Positions 24,672-35,826 are shown, numbered from the stretch's first letter. The stretch: 64,000 nt of DNA from JAGRKR01 sp041397725 (GCA_041397725.1 JAWKVZ010000006.1:186001-250000); one strand, 5' to 3'. The notes: a model not told the origin generated them from the letters alone. Translations and numbers: made by a program.

Positions 24672-26030
24672 TCACCGGCGCCAATCACCGATCTCGGCTT
24701 TGGCAATACCGAGATTCTCCCGCAGCGTCTTGCCAGCGAACTCGCGCCGGAACAAGCCTCGTCGCTGCAGCTCCGGCACGACCAGCCGGGCGAAATCCTC
24801 GTAGCTGCCCGGAACGTGCGTCGCCGCCAGCACGAAGCCGTCGCAGGCCGGCGCCGTGAACCATTCCTCCATCTGGTCGGCGACGTCTTTCGGTGTGCCG
24901 ACGAAGACCGGCACCTCGTGGATCGTGCCGCGCTTGGAGGCCTCCACGAACTCCGCCACAGTCGGCGTCGGATTGCCGGTGGCCGCGACCACCCGATCGA
25001 CGATGCCTCTTAGGCCGCTGATGCCGTCCATTTCCTCCTGCGTGAAAGCGGAGTCGAGTGGTTTGCTCGCGAAGTCGTAGTTGAGTACCTCCGAGAGCAG
25101 CGCCAAGGCGTCGATGCGTCGCGCCGTGCCCTCGATCAGCTCCATCTTCGCTTCCGCCACCGCGCGGGTCTCTCCGACCACGCAGTAGCAGGCCGGCGCC
25201 ACCTTGACGCTGGCGGGGTCGCGCCCGAAGGCGGCCACCTGCTCCTTGAAGCCCTTGTAGATGCGCTTGCCCGTCTCGAGCGAGGGGTAGATGCAGAAGA
25301 TGAGCTCGCCCCAGCGCGCCGCGAACGCCTGACCGCGGCCGCTCTGTCCGGCCTGCATGACGACCGGCCGCCCCTGCGGTGAGCGCGGCACGGTGAACGG
25401 CCCCTTGGACTTGAAATAGTGCCCCTGGTGATGCAGCGGATGCACCTTTGCCGGGTCGGCGAAGCGCCCCGTTGCGCGATCGGCGAGGATGGCGCCATCC
25501 TCCCAGGTATCCCAGTGCCCGAGCACGACCTCCATGAACTCGTCCGCCCGGTCGTAGCGCAGGTCGTGGCCGAGGTGATCCTCGTGGCTGAAGTTGAGCG
25601 CCTCGGAACGATTGAGCGAGGTCACCACGTTCCAGGCGCCGCGCCCGCCGCACATCAGATCGAACGTCGCGAAGACGCGCGCGACGTGGAACGGCTCGTA
25701 GTACGTGGTGGAATAGGTCCCGCCGATACCGATGTGCTCGCTGGCCATGGCCATGACGGTCATGATCGACACGAGATCCATCTTGACTACGCGCACACCG
25801 TTGGCGACCGACTCCTTGTAGTCCTGGCCGAAGATATCCGGCATGGCCAGGCGATCGTCGAAGAAGGCCATGTGGAAACGCCCATCCTCAAGCGTGCGGG
25901 CGATGCGCTGGAAATAGGCCGGGGTCAGGAAATCCTGAGCGCTGGCGGGATGGCGCCAGGAGCCGACGTAATTCGAGCAGTTCTGCGCCTGCAGGAAGGC
26001 AACCATCGTCATCTGGCGCGCCGCAGCCAT
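24672..26030 (-). CDS. LLM-class flavin-dependent monooxygenase (NtaA/SnaA/DszA family)
   Basis: A 452-residue FMNH2-dependent oxygenase. Family residues include QNCSNYVGSWRHP near the N-terminus, FDLMCGGRGAWNVVTSLNRS, and GRPVVMQAGQSGRGQAFAAR at the flavin phosphate site. Members oxidise chelators such as NTA, sulfur heterocycles, or alkyl compounds. Here it is paired with its own flavin reductase and placed downstream of gamma-glutamyltransferase and a TRAP transporter, so a compound imported and partly hydrolysed may be the substrate; this is inference. The ATG at 26030 has GAGGAG nine bases upstream. All expected segments are present. Confidence 0.92.
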   Translation of the reverse strand: MAAARQMTMVAFLQAQNCSNYVGSWRHPASAQDFLTPAYFQRIARTLEDGRFHMAFFDDRLAMPDIFGQDYKESVANGVRVVKMDLVSIMTVMAMASEHIGIGGTYSTTYYEPFHVARVFATFDLMCGGRGAWNVVTSLNRSEALNFSHEDHLGHDLRYDRADEFMEVVLGHWDTWEDGAILADRATGRFADPAKVHPLHHQGHYFKSKGPFTVPRSPQGRPVVMQAGQSGRGQAFAARWGELIFCIYPSLETGKRIYKGFKEQVAAFGRDPASVKVAPACYCVVGETRAVAEAKMELIEGTARRIDALALLSEVLNYDFASKPLDSAFTQEEMDGISGLRGIVDRVVAATGNPTPTVAEFVEASKRGTIHEVPVFVGTPKDVADQMEEWFTAPACDGFVLAATHVPGSYEDFARLVVPELQRRGLFRREFAGKTLRENLGIAKAEIGDWRR

Positions 26031-26151
26031 CGTCTCGTGCTCCTCGCAGCATCCACGCCGGGCTGGCGTCTCGACGCCTCATGATCGACAAGCACAGACC
26101 GCCTGTCCAGACCAATGGGGCGGGCGAACAGGGGTGGCGATGCCGCAGCTC

Positions 26152-27945
26152 TCAGCGACCCGCCGCATACCCCTGCATGCCCCGGGCGTTTGCGGCCGCC
26201 TTGAGAAGATCGCCGTCCTTCGCCGCGGCCGTGAGGCGGCCCTCCGACCAGGGGCCACCGATCTCGACATCGTGCCCGCGCCGCTTCAGCTCGGCGAGCG
26301 TATCGTCGGGGAAGCGGCTCTCGATCACGAGGCGGCCGGGCTTGCGCCCGCGCGGCCAGAACGAGTTCGGGAAATGCTCGCTGTGCCAGGACGGCGCATC
26401 GATCGCCTCCTGCAGGTTCATGCCGTGGTCCGCATGGCGCAGGAACATGACGGTCGACCACTGGTCCTGCTGATCGCCGCCCGGCGTGCCCCAGGCCATG
26501 TATGGCTCGCCGTCACGCAAGGCCAGCGAGGGCGACAGCGTCGTGCGCGGACGCTTGCGCGGCGCCAGTGCCGAGGGCGAGGCCTCGTCGAGCCAGAACA
26601 TCTGACCGCGTACGCTCATGCAGAAGCCGAGCTCGGGCACCACGGGTGCGCTCTGCAGCCAGCCGCCCGACGGCGTGGCCGAGATCATGTTGCCATCCTT
26701 GTCGATGACATCGAGGTGCACCGTATCGCCCTGCATGCGGCCGAGCTGATCGACGGTCGGCTCGCCGAGCGAGAAGTAGTGCCCGATCGGACCGGCATCG
26801 CCGCTGGTCGACATGGCCGCCTCGACATTGGGCGTGCGCCCGTCTGGCGAGCCGGGCAGCAGATCGAGCGAGGCACGGTCGGCGATGAGCCGGCGCCGCT
26901 GCGTCGCATAGGCCTTGGACAGCAGCGTCTCGGCCGGGACATCGACGAAATTGGGATCGCCGTACCACGCCTCGCGGTCGGCAAACGCCAGCTTCGATGC
27001 CTCCGTGACCTTGTGCACGAACTCGGCGCTCTCGGGAGAGATTCCCTTCAGGCCCATGCCGTCGAGAATGGCGAGCTGTTGCAGCATGACCGGACCCTGG
27101 CTCCAGAATCCGCACTTGCAGACGGTGTAGCGACCGTAGTCGTACGTGACGGGCTCCTCGTAGGTCGCCTGCCATTCTGCGAGGTCCTCGCCGCGCAGGA
27201 GGCCGCCGTTCTTGCGCATGGACGCATCGAGCAGCTTCTCCTTGCGGTGGAAGCGGTCGATCGCCTCGGCCACGAAGCCGTGATACCAGGCCTTGCGCGC
27301 AGCGGCGATCTGCCCCTCGCGATCGCGGCTCTTGGCCTCGGCCTCCGCGAGAATGCGCTTGTAGGTCGCTGCCAGCGCCTTGTTCGCGAGCCAGGTCCCG
27401 GGCTTCGGCGCCTCGCCGTCGATGAGATAGACCGCTCCCGAGGTCGGCCAGTGCTCGCGGAAGAGGTCGCGCACCCGGCGAATGAACTCCGACATCTTCG
27501 GCAGCATCGGGACGCCCGTCTCGGCGTACCCGATCGCCGGCTCGAGTACGTCCCTGAGCCGCAGCGTGCCGTAGTCGGCGAGCAGCTTCATCCAGCCGTC
27601 GAAGGCGCCGGGCACCACAGCCGGCAGCAGACCCGAGCCCGGCACCGTCTCGAGACCGAGCTTGCGGAAGTGAGCGATCGTCGCCAGCCCCGGGGCCGGC
27701 CCCTGGCCACACAGGACGCGCACCTTGCCGTCCTTCTTGGCCCAGAACACCGCCGGCAGCTCACCGCCCGGCCCATTGAGGTGCGGCTCGGCGATCTGCA
27801 GGACGAAGCCCGTGGCGCAGGCGGCGTCGAAGGCGTTCCCGCCCCTTTCCAGCGTCGCCATGCCGACGGCGGTTGCCAGCCAGTGCGTGGACGTGACAAC
27901 GCCGAACTTACCGAGCAATTCCGGCCGGGTCGTGAACTTGAACAT
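26152..27945 (-). CDS. ggt: Gamma-glutamyltransferase family protein
   Basis: A 597-residue Ntn-hydrolase. The autocatalytic Thr is Thr408 in GDTVHLDVIDKDGN, and the downstream segment TPSGGWLQSAPVV with WGTPGGDQQDQW forms the donor site. The enzyme cleaves gamma-glutamyl bonds of glutathione-like compounds or transfers the glutamyl group. I see no cleavable signal peptide (MFKFTTRPELLGKFGVVTST), so it is probably cytoplasmic, unlike classical periplasmic Ggt. It follows the TRAP permease by 34 bases. AGAGG lies seven bases before the ATG. The closest relatives are often annotated simply as gamma-glutamyltransferase-like, and the true substrate may be another amide. Confidence 0.9.
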   Translation of the reverse strand: MFKFTTRPELLGKFGVVTSTHWLATAVGMATLERGGNAFDAACATGFVLQIAEPHLNGPGGELPAVFWAKKDGKVRVLCGQGPAPGLATIAHFRKLGLETVPGSGLLPAVVPGAFDGWMKLLADYGTLRLRDVLEPAIGYAETGVPMLPKMSEFIRRVRDLFREHWPTSGAVYLIDGEAPKPGTWLANKALAATYKRILAEAEAKSRDREGQIAAARKAWYHGFVAEAIDRFHRKEKLLDASMRKNGGLLRGEDLAEWQATYEEPVTYDYGRYTVCKCGFWSQGPVMLQQLAILDGMGLKGISPESAEFVHKVTEASKLAFADREAWYGDPNFVDVPAETLLSKAYATQRRRLIADRASLDLLPGSPDGRTPNVEAAMSTSGDAGPIGHYFSLGEPTVDQLGRMQGDTVHLDVIDKDGNMISATPSGGWLQSAPVVPELGFCMSVRGQMFWLDEASPSALAPRKRPRTTLSPSLALRDGEPYMAWGTPGGDQQDQWSTVMFLRHADHGMNLQEAIDAPSWHSEHFPNSFWPRGRKPGRLVIESRFPDDTLAELKRRGHDVEIGGPWSEGRLTAAAKDGDLLKAAANARGMQGYAAGR

Positions 27946-27979
27946 GGGCTGCCTCTCTTCGGAACGTACGACGAATGTC

Positions 27980-29968
27980 TCAGGTCTGCTGCGAGGGGGG
28001 CGGTGTCGCGACCGCCTCGTCGGGTTGGCCGCGCATGACGAACCAGTGTCGGAGCAGCAGGACGCCTGCCACGCCGCCGCCGATCAGATCCGTCATCGGG
28101 TTGGGATCGATCAGGGCAATGGCCGCCACGAAGAGCGGGACCCGCTCCCACATCTGCAGGCGTCCGATGAACCGCCCCTCGAGCGCGAAGTTGAGAATGA
28201 CCGTGCCGAACATGGCGATGGCCGCCGCCAGCATCTGGTCGGCGAACGTCCCCTTGACGCCCAGGATCTGCGGCTGGAACAGGAACAGGAACGGCAGCAG
28301 GAAGCCCGGCAGCGCCAGGCGGACGGCCACGAACGCGGTCTTCCAGAAATTCGCCTTGGCGATGTTGGCGCCGACGAGCGCCGCCACCGCCACCGGCGGC
28401 GTGATGGCGGAGAGATTGGCGAAGTAGAAGACGAACATATGCGCGGCGAGAATCGGCACGCCGAGCTCGATCAGCGCCGGGGCTCCGAACAGCGCCACGA
28501 TGAAATAGGATGCCGACGTCGGCAGCCCCAGGCCGAAGACGAGGCATGACATCGCCACGATGATGCCGAGCGTGATGAGCCGGCCGTCGGCCAGCTCCAG
28601 CATGGCGAGCGAGAGGCGTTGCGCGAAGCCTGTCACCGTCAGGATCTCGACCATGACGCCGATCACGGCGATGACGGTCGCCACCATGGCGCCGTCACGG
28701 GCGCCTTCCACGAACGAGCGTCCGGTGCGCCACAGCGCGTGCTTGATCGAGGCGAGCGAGAAGCCGCCCAGGACGATCCTGACCAGCATGTCCAGCGCGA
28801 GCAGCAGCAGCACCGCATAGAGCGCCGCGTGGCCCGACGGCAGGCCCGTCGTCAGGAGGTAGATGAGCAGGAGGATCGCAGCCAGAAGGTGCCAGTTGGC
28901 CAGGGCCTCGCGCTTCAGGTCGACGACGCCGAGCTCATCCGCCGCCTTGCGGGCATCGAGGCCGAGATTGGCCGAGCGCAAGTGCACTGCGACGACGAGG
29001 AAGGCGTAATAGATCACCGCCGGTACGATCGCCGCGATCATCACATCGGAATAGGGGATGCCGGTGATGCCGACGATGAGGAAGGCAGCGAGCCCCATGA
29101 CGGGCGGCATGATCTGGCCGCCGGTCGAGGCCACAGCCTCGACGGCGCCGGCGAAATGCGGGCTGAAGCCATAGCGCTTCATCAGCGGAATGGTGATGGC
29201 GCCGGTCGAGGCCACGTTGGCCACCGTCGAGCCGGAGACGGTGCCCATGAGGCCGCTCGAGATGACGGCCACCTGCGCCGGGCCGGCGCGGTTGCGGCGG
29301 CCGACGACGAAGCCGAGCTTGACGATGAATTCGATGGCGCCGGTCGCCTTGAGCGCACCCCCGAACAGCATGAACATGAAGATTGTCGATGCCGAGAGGG
29401 AAGTCAGGCCGCCGAGCAGGCCCTGAAAATAGGGAATGGACGAGTAGCCGATCAGGCGATTGCCGCTGATGCCGGCGTGCGCCAGGATCTCGCCGGGCAG
29501 CAGATAGCCCCAGTAGCCGTAGGCCAGGCCGAGTATCGCCAGCAGTGGAATGGTCCAGCCCCACTGCTTGCCTGCGAGAATGAGCGTCACCGCCAGAAGC
29601 AGGATCCCGACCGCCACGTCCGCCGCATTGGGCAGGAAGCTGCGGGTCTCGACCAACTCGGGATACTCGACGTGAATGTAGACGATCGCCACCACCGACA
29701 GCGCCGCGAGCACCCACCAGAGCAGGCGCTCCAGTGGCCGCTCCGCGGCCTCGATGAGGACGAGGTAGCCGATCAGAACCGAAAACCCGAGATGCAGGTT
29801 GCGGAACTGACCGGAGGGCAGCACGAAGAGAAAGAGTTGCAGCGCGTGGACGCCGACCATCGCCAGCGCCAACGCGATGAGCAGTCGCGATGCCCATCGC
29901 GACTGCGTGCGTTCGACGCCCGAGAAGGCGGCGAGTGCCGAGTTGCGGTCCGACTCTCCGCCTGTCAT
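27980..29968 (-). CDS. TRAP transporter fused 4TM/12TM permease (TAXI type)
   Basis: A 662-residue integral membrane protein with about 16-18 hydrophobic segments. The first 200 residues correspond to the small DctQ-like subunit; the remainder is the large DctM-like subunit, with the characteristic GTVSGSTVANVASTGAITIP, VEAVASTGGQIMPPVMG and FGLGLPTSASYFIV loops. Such fused permeases work with TAXI-type periplasmic binding proteins and use an ion gradient. The matching binding protein is encoded 19 bases upstream. The substrate is unknown. The TRAP unit is followed by gamma-glutamyltransferase and a flavin monooxygenase, suggesting uptake of a glutamyl- or amide-containing compound. Confidence 0.95.
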   Translation of the reverse strand: MTGGESDRNSALAAFSGVERTQSRWASRLLIALALAMVGVHALQLFLFVLPSGQFRNLHLGFSVLIGYLVLIEAAERPLERLLWWVLAALSVVAIVYIHVEYPELVETRSFLPNAADVAVGILLLAVTLILAGKQWGWTIPLLAILGLAYGYWGYLLPGEILAHAGISGNRLIGYSSIPYFQGLLGGLTSLSASTIFMFMLFGGALKATGAIEFIVKLGFVVGRRNRAGPAQVAVISSGLMGTVSGSTVANVASTGAITIPLMKRYGFSPHFAGAVEAVASTGGQIMPPVMGLAAFLIVGITGIPYSDVMIAAIVPAVIYYAFLVVAVHLRSANLGLDARKAADELGVVDLKREALANWHLLAAILLLIYLLTTGLPSGHAALYAVLLLLALDMLVRIVLGGFSLASIKHALWRTGRSFVEGARDGAMVATVIAVIGVMVEILTVTGFAQRLSLAMLELADGRLITLGIIVAMSCLVFGLGLPTSASYFIVALFGAPALIELGVPILAAHMFVFYFANLSAITPPVAVAALVGANIAKANFWKTAFVAVRLALPGFLLPFLFLFQPQILGVKGTFADQMLAAAIAMFGTVILNFALEGRFIGRLQMWERVPLFVAAIALIDPNPMTDLIGGGVAGVLLLRHWFVMRGQPDEAVATPPPSQQT

Positions 29969-29987
29969 GGGCCTGCCTGTGTCCTGA

Positions 29988-30998
29988 TCAGCCGGCGATC
30001 TTCAAGCCCTCGCGCCAGACGCCCTTCTCCTTGAAGTACTGCGCGGCGCCGGCATGAACGGGGTAGGAGTCGATCAGGTACTTCGTCGCGAAGTCCAGCC
30101 GCACGTCCTTGAGCGCAACGCCGCCCGTCTTCTGCACGTAGTCCGTGTTCTCGAAGATCGCCTTGACGACGCTGTAGACAAGCTCTTTCGGCGCGTCGGC
30201 GCGCGTGGCAGCGACGCCACCGAAGGAGAGCATCAGCGTCGGCTTGTCGATGCTCGGGAAGGTCTTGGGATCGACCGTAAAGCTCATCACGCCCGGGTTG
30301 ATGGCCTGCGCCTTCTTGATGAGCTCGGGGGTGACCGGGAGGATGCGCACCTTGTGCGTGGTCGTCAGCTTCTTGAGCGTTCCCGACGGATTGCCCGCAG
30401 TGAGAAGCGTCGGGATGCAGTCGACGGCGCCGGCCGCGAAGGCATCGTACGTCTCCTTCCAGGAGCCGTAGGTGTAGTTCACCTTGTCGGAGATGCCGAT
30501 GGCCTTGAAGAGCGCCTGGAAAAGGCCGTTGGTGGCGCCGCCGGCCGTGGTCGGCATGACGCGCTTGCCCTTGAGGTCCTCGAGGCTCTTGATCGGCGAA
30601 TCCGCCCGCACCATCGGCGTGCACTGCCAGATCGTGTAGGCGAACATCTGCACGGCCGGGACGGGCTTGCCCTTGAACTTGCCGGTGCCCTTGATCGCCG
30701 GCTCCCAGTCCGTCGACGTGGTCTGGCCGAAATCGATCTGCTTCTCGCGCAGCAGCGCCATGTTCTCCGAGCCGCCGGCGGTCGCCAGGGACGTATGGCG
30801 CTGCTTGGAGTTCTTCGTCGCGGCCTGGGCCAGGACGGCAATGATCTGATAGCCCGTGGAGCCGAGGCTCGACGAGCCCCACTTGTAGATTTTGTCTTGT
30901 GCGAACGCGAGCGAGCCGCCGCCGAGGCCCGGCAGCATGAGCGCGCCGCCCGCACCTCCGAGAGCCGCAAGAACGGTACGCCGATCGAGATCTGCCAT
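29988..30998 (-). CDS. TAXI-family TRAP transporter substrate-binding protein
   Basis: A 336-residue periplasmic protein. The N-terminus (MADLDRRTVLAALGGAGGAL) is a Tat-like or Sec signal with RR and a hydrophobic core ending near AFA-QDK. The mature part has the TAXI pattern: YKWGSSSLGSTGYQII, then GGSENMALLREKQIDFGQT, and KRVMPTTAGGATNGLFQALF. It delivers solute to the fused permease just downstream. The ATG at 30998 has AGGAGG at the correct distance. It is the first gene of the minus-strand unit and is divergent from the M20 peptidase at 31230. Confidence 0.93.
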   Translation of the reverse strand: MADLDRRTVLAALGGAGGALMLPGLGGGSLAFAQDKIYKWGSSSLGSTGYQIIAVLAQAATKNSKQRHTSLATAGGSENMALLREKQIDFGQTTSTDWEPAIKGTGKFKGKPVPAVQMFAYTIWQCTPMVRADSPIKSLEDLKGKRVMPTTAGGATNGLFQALFKAIGISDKVNYTYGSWKETYDAFAAGAVDCIPTLLTAGNPSGTLKKLTTTHKVRILPVTPELIKKAQAINPGVMSFTVDPKTFPSIDKPTLMLSFGGVAATRADAPKELVYSVVKAIFENTDYVQKTGGVALKDVRLDFATKYLIDSYPVHAGAAQYFKEKGVWREGLKIAG

Positions 30999-31229
30999 AT
31001 CACCCTCCTGGATTTTGGAGCCGGCAGGGCCGCGCAATACGCCCCTCCTTGCCCGTAGCACGTCTGTCGCTCCGCGCATTTCCCGGCGCGGCACTGACCT
31101 GGACCCTATGCCAGAGCCGAGCCCATTTCAATCGCGGGCCGGTTGCAACGGTACTGGTCAAGCGAGATACCCGATATATGATTGCCGCCCATGAGCCCGC
31201 GAGGGGCGGAACAGCAAACGAGGAACCCA

Positions 31230-32408
31230 ATGGGGCCGAAGAACGAGCGCGAGAAGGCAGTGTGCGATTGGTTGGCCGCACAAAAGGGAGCGATGCTCTC
31301 TCTCATCGAGAAGCTGGTCAACACCGACTCCAACTCGCGCGACAAGGCCGGCGTGGACGCGGCGGGCGAGATCCTGAAGGCGCACTACCGCGGCATCGGC
31401 CTCGAACCGGAAACCATTCCTCACGACACCTTCGGCGACGCCATCCGCGTGCCGCTGCCCAATCCGACCGCCAACGATCAGCGCCCGATCGTGCTCATGG
31501 GCCACCGCGATACCGTCTTTCCAACCGGCGAGGTGAAGCGACGCCCCTTCCGCATCGACGGCGACCGCGCCTTCGGTCCGGGCGTCGCCGACATGAAGTC
31601 GGGCCTGGTCATGAACGCGTTCATCGTCGAGGCCTTCAAGCACCATGGCGGTAATCCCGGGCCGCTCGTGGCGCTCATCACCAGCGACGAGGAGATCGCC
31701 TCGCCGTCGTCCCGGCCCGTCATCGAGGCCGAGGCGCGGGAGGCCCGCGTCGTCTTCAACGCCGAGCCGGGGCGCCCCACCGGCAACGTGGTCAAGTCGC
31801 GCAAGGGTGGCGTCTTCATGACCTTCGAGATCACGGGCAAGGCCGCCCACTCCGGCAGCATGCACCAGCACGGCATTTCGGCCATCGAGGAACTGGCGCA
31901 GAAGACCATCGCCATTCACAAGCTGACCAACTACGACAGCGGCATTACGCTGAATGTCGGTTTGATCCGCGGCGGCCAGACGGTGAACACGGTTGCGCCC
32001 TGGGCATCCGGTGAGATCGACATGCGCTACAAGCGCGTGGCCGACCGGGACAAGGCGCTTGCGGCCATCCGCAGGATCATCGACACGCCGACGGTCGCCG
32101 GCACCACGGCGACGCTGCGGATCGACGGCGAGTTCCTGTCGCTGGAGCAGACCGCGGAATCGGAGCGCCTGCTGGCCCTGTATCAAGGCACGGCCGCGGC
32201 TGCCGGGCTGAAGGTGGAAGGCGAGGCGAGCGGCGGCTGCGCGGATTCGGGCTACACCGCCGCCGTCGGCTGTCCGACGATCTGCGGCGTGGGTCCGGTC
32301 GGCGGCAAGGGGCATACGCCTGACGAATATCTGGAGATCGAAACCATCGTGCCGCGCGCGCAGGCGACCGCGCTCGCCATCATGCGTCTGGCGGACGCGG
32401 AAATCTGA
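31230..32408 (+). CDS. M20-family metallopeptidase (CPG2/ArgE type)
   Basis: A 392-residue dinuclear zinc hydrolase. Ligand motifs are MGHRDTVFP, GVADMKSG, the catalytic Glu in SDEEIAS, AEPGR, and His in KGHTPDEYLEIE. The dimerisation/lid domain lies between about 190 and 300 (GKAAHSGSMHQHGISAIEEL). CPG2-like members hydrolyse C-terminal glutamate or other amides of N-acyl amino acids. No signal peptide, so it acts in the cytoplasm. GAGGAA seven bases before ATG 31230 decides the start. Divergent from the TRAP-TAXI unit, so it may process the imported compound. Confidence 0.92.
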   Translation: MGPKNEREKAVCDWLAAQKGAMLSLIEKLVNTDSNSRDKAGVDAAGEILKAHYRGIGLEPETIPHDTFGDAIRVPLPNPTANDQRPIVLMGHRDTVFPTGEVKRRPFRIDGDRAFGPGVADMKSGLVMNAFIVEAFKHHGGNPGPLVALITSDEEIASPSSRPVIEAEAREARVVFNAEPGRPTGNVVKSRKGGVFMTFEITGKAAHSGSMHQHGISAIEELAQKTIAIHKLTNYDSGITLNVGLIRGGQTVNTVAPWASGEIDMRYKRVADRDKALAAIRRIIDTPTVAGTTATLRIDGEFLSLEQTAESERLLALYQGTAAAAGLKVEGEASGGCADSGYTAAVGCPTICGVGPVGGKGHTPDEYLEIETIVPRAQATALAIMRLADAEI

Positions 32409-32450
32409 CGCCGCCCACCCGCAGCCAATGCCGCCCCAGGGGCCGACGCT

Positions 32451-34106
<1,656 letters not shown>

Positions 34107-34110
34107 GGCC

Positions 34111-34617
34111 TCACCTCCCGATGATCATGGGCAGGATCATGCCCTCGGGCAGGATGACCCTCAGCGCGAACGTGAAGATGGCCCACATGCCGCCGATCGT
34201 CGCCGCGGCGACCAAGGCATGTGTCACGAGCTCGCGAGGCCCGGCGCCGCCGATCAGAGTCATCGTCAGGAAGACCAGGAGAATGCCGCCGATGAGCACG
34301 CCGAGCACCGGCAGCGTCGCCAGGAACGCGAAATAGAGCAGGAGGCAGAGGATCGGGTTCTTGTAGCGTTGCAGCCAGTTGCCGGCGACCACCGGCCGAT
34401 CGCCGTCAGCCACCGACTCTACAAGAGTGCCTCGCAGCGATTGCACGAGATAGACGACGCCGAGCACCATCATGACCGACAGGATGGTCTGCGGCCACAC
34501 GCTCGCGCGCATGGTGCCGTCGTTGCGGGTCTGGATGTCGAAGCTCAGCCAGAATGCCGCCCCTGTGAACGCGAGCAGCACGAGTGCGGCGATGGTATCG
34601 CGTCGTGACAGACCCAT
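34111..34617 (-). CDS. tctB: Tripartite tricarboxylate transporter small permease TctB (first copy)
   Basis: A 168-residue protein with four hydrophobic helices, the first being TIAALVLLAFTGAAFWLSFD and the fourth pair in the C-terminal half (LLVFLTMTLIGGAG). This topology and the position between a binding-protein gene and tctA identify the poorly conserved small subunit. The start is the ATG at 34617, with GGGAG about six bases upstream; a longer frame has no ribosome site. Two hairpins in the 114-base gap upstream separate it from the binding-protein gene. Confidence 0.85.
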   Translation of the reverse strand: MGLSRRDTIAALVLLAFTGAAFWLSFDIQTRNDGTMRASVWPQTILSVMMVLGVVYLVQSLRGTLVESVADGDRPVVAGNWLQRYKNPILCLLLYFAFLATLPVLGVLIGGILLVFLTMTLIGGAGPRELVTHALVAAATIGGMWAIFTFALRVILPEGMILPMIIGR

Positions 34618-34646
34618 GTCGGGACTCCCAATGACACCTGAGGCAA

Positions 34647-34672
34647 GCGACCCCGCACGAGGACGGGGTCGC
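34647..34672 (-). terminator. Hairpin between tctC and tctB, first copy (upstream member)
   Basis: GCGACCCCG at 34647-34655 pairs perfectly over nine bases with CGGGGTCGC at 34664-34672, loop eight bases. It lies on the transcript between the binding-protein stop and tctB. There is no U-tract, so it could be a Rho-independent attenuator or a 3' stabiliser of the binding-protein mRNA. Confidence 0.5.
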
Positions 34673-34699
34673 AAGAGTTCGATCGATCGACGTGCAGGT

Positions 34700-34721
34700 G
34701 GCGGGGCTCGGCTGCCCCGCC
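34700..34721 (-). terminator. Second hairpin between tctC and tctB, first copy
   Basis: GGCGGGG at 34700-34706 pairs with CCCCGCC at 34715-34721 around an eight-base loop, only ten bases past the binding-protein stop. Together with the hairpin at 34647 it makes a double barrier before the permease genes. Confidence 0.45.
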
Positions 34722-34731
34722 GCGTCAGGCG

Positions 34732-35712
34732 CTATTTCTTTTTCTTGAACATGCCGATCTTGATGGCGATCTTCTCGTGGCGGTCATACTCCTTCTTCCA
34801 CCACGCGCCATAGGCGGCCGGACCGAGGAAAATGAGATCGGTCTCCTTGGTCGAGAACTGCTTGACCAGCGCCGGGTCCTTGATCGCCTTCTCGAAGACG
34901 CTCGCCCAGTAAGCGACGGTCGCCTTCGGCGTGCCCTTCGGGGCCATGATGCCGCGATTGAGGGCATAGGTCATGTCGATGCCCAGCTCCTTCATCGTCG
35001 GCATGTTGGGGAAGCGCTTGGAGCGCTTCACATCGGCCAGAACAAGCGGCTTCAGCTCACCCGATTCGAAGTGCTTGCCCGACGTCGTCACGTTGGTGGT
35101 GCCGAGCTGCACGGTATTGGACAGCAGCGCGGTAGCGCGCTGCGCCGTGCCGTCGAACGGGATGTACTTGAACTTCACGCCGGCCATATCCTCAAGGATG
35201 AGCCAGCCGAACTGACTGGTCGAGCCGAAGGTCGCACCGACCTTGACGGTATCGGGCTTGGCCTTGGCCTCGGCGAGCATCTCCTTGAAGGTCTTCCAGG
35301 GCGCCTTGCCGGACGCGGCGAAAACCTCGGGGGTGCTGGTCAGGTGCGCGACCGGCTCGAACTTGTCCCAGGTGAAATCGATGCGGCCGTTGAGGTAGGA
35401 GATCAGCGCGCTCTGGTGAATGGCGAAAAGCGTACAGCCGTCGGCCTTGGCCTTGGCCGCTTCCTTGGCGCCCTTGTTGCCGCCCTGGCCCGGCACGGTG
35501 ACGAGCTGGATCTTGTGCTTCGGGCTGAGCCGGTTCACGGCCTCCTCGAAGATCTGGAAGATCACGTAGGTGTCGCCACCGGCGCCCCAGGGCACGATCA
35601 GCTTCGCGGTGCTGCAGGGTGGCTCGCCGGCGGCCTGGGCAGGCACAGACGTCGAGAACTGTGCGGCAAGGCCGATAGCGGCGGCGGCAAGAAGCGCTTT
35701 TCGTCGCGTCAT
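34732..35712 (-). CDS. Tripartite tricarboxylate transporter substrate-binding protein TctC (first copy)
   Basis: A 326-residue periplasmic protein with a signal peptide (MTRRKALLAAAAIGLAAQFS, cleavage probably after AQA near residue 27). The Bug/TctC fold is marked by LIVPWGAGGDTYVIFQIFEE, the VPGQGGNKGAKEA loop, and the central KVGATFGSTSQFGWLILED. The ligand is usually a carboxylate or amino acid. The C-terminus ends in FKKKK. The gene is the first of a tctCBA unit and is divergent from the aspartate-dehydrogenase-like gene at 35827. GGGAG lies nine bases before the ATG. Confidence 0.9.
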   Translation of the reverse strand: MTRRKALLAAAAIGLAAQFSTSVPAQAAGEPPCSTAKLIVPWGAGGDTYVIFQIFEEAVNRLSPKHKIQLVTVPGQGGNKGAKEAAKAKADGCTLFAIHQSALISYLNGRIDFTWDKFEPVAHLTSTPEVFAASGKAPWKTFKEMLAEAKAKPDTVKVGATFGSTSQFGWLILEDMAGVKFKYIPFDGTAQRATALLSNTVQLGTTNVTTSGKHFESGELKPLVLADVKRSKRFPNMPTMKELGIDMTYALNRGIMAPKGTPKATVAYWASVFEKAIKDPALVKQFSTKETDLIFLGPAAYGAWWKKEYDRHEKIAIKIGMFKKKK

Positions 35713-35826
35713 TGAAATCTCCCGATCGATTACGCACCGTGCTATTGGGACGGAGCAGAAGTGCCTTTGTTATCATGCTGGGGCGGCCCGGCAAACGGAT
35801 AACGCGGGCGGCAAGGGAGTTTGAGA

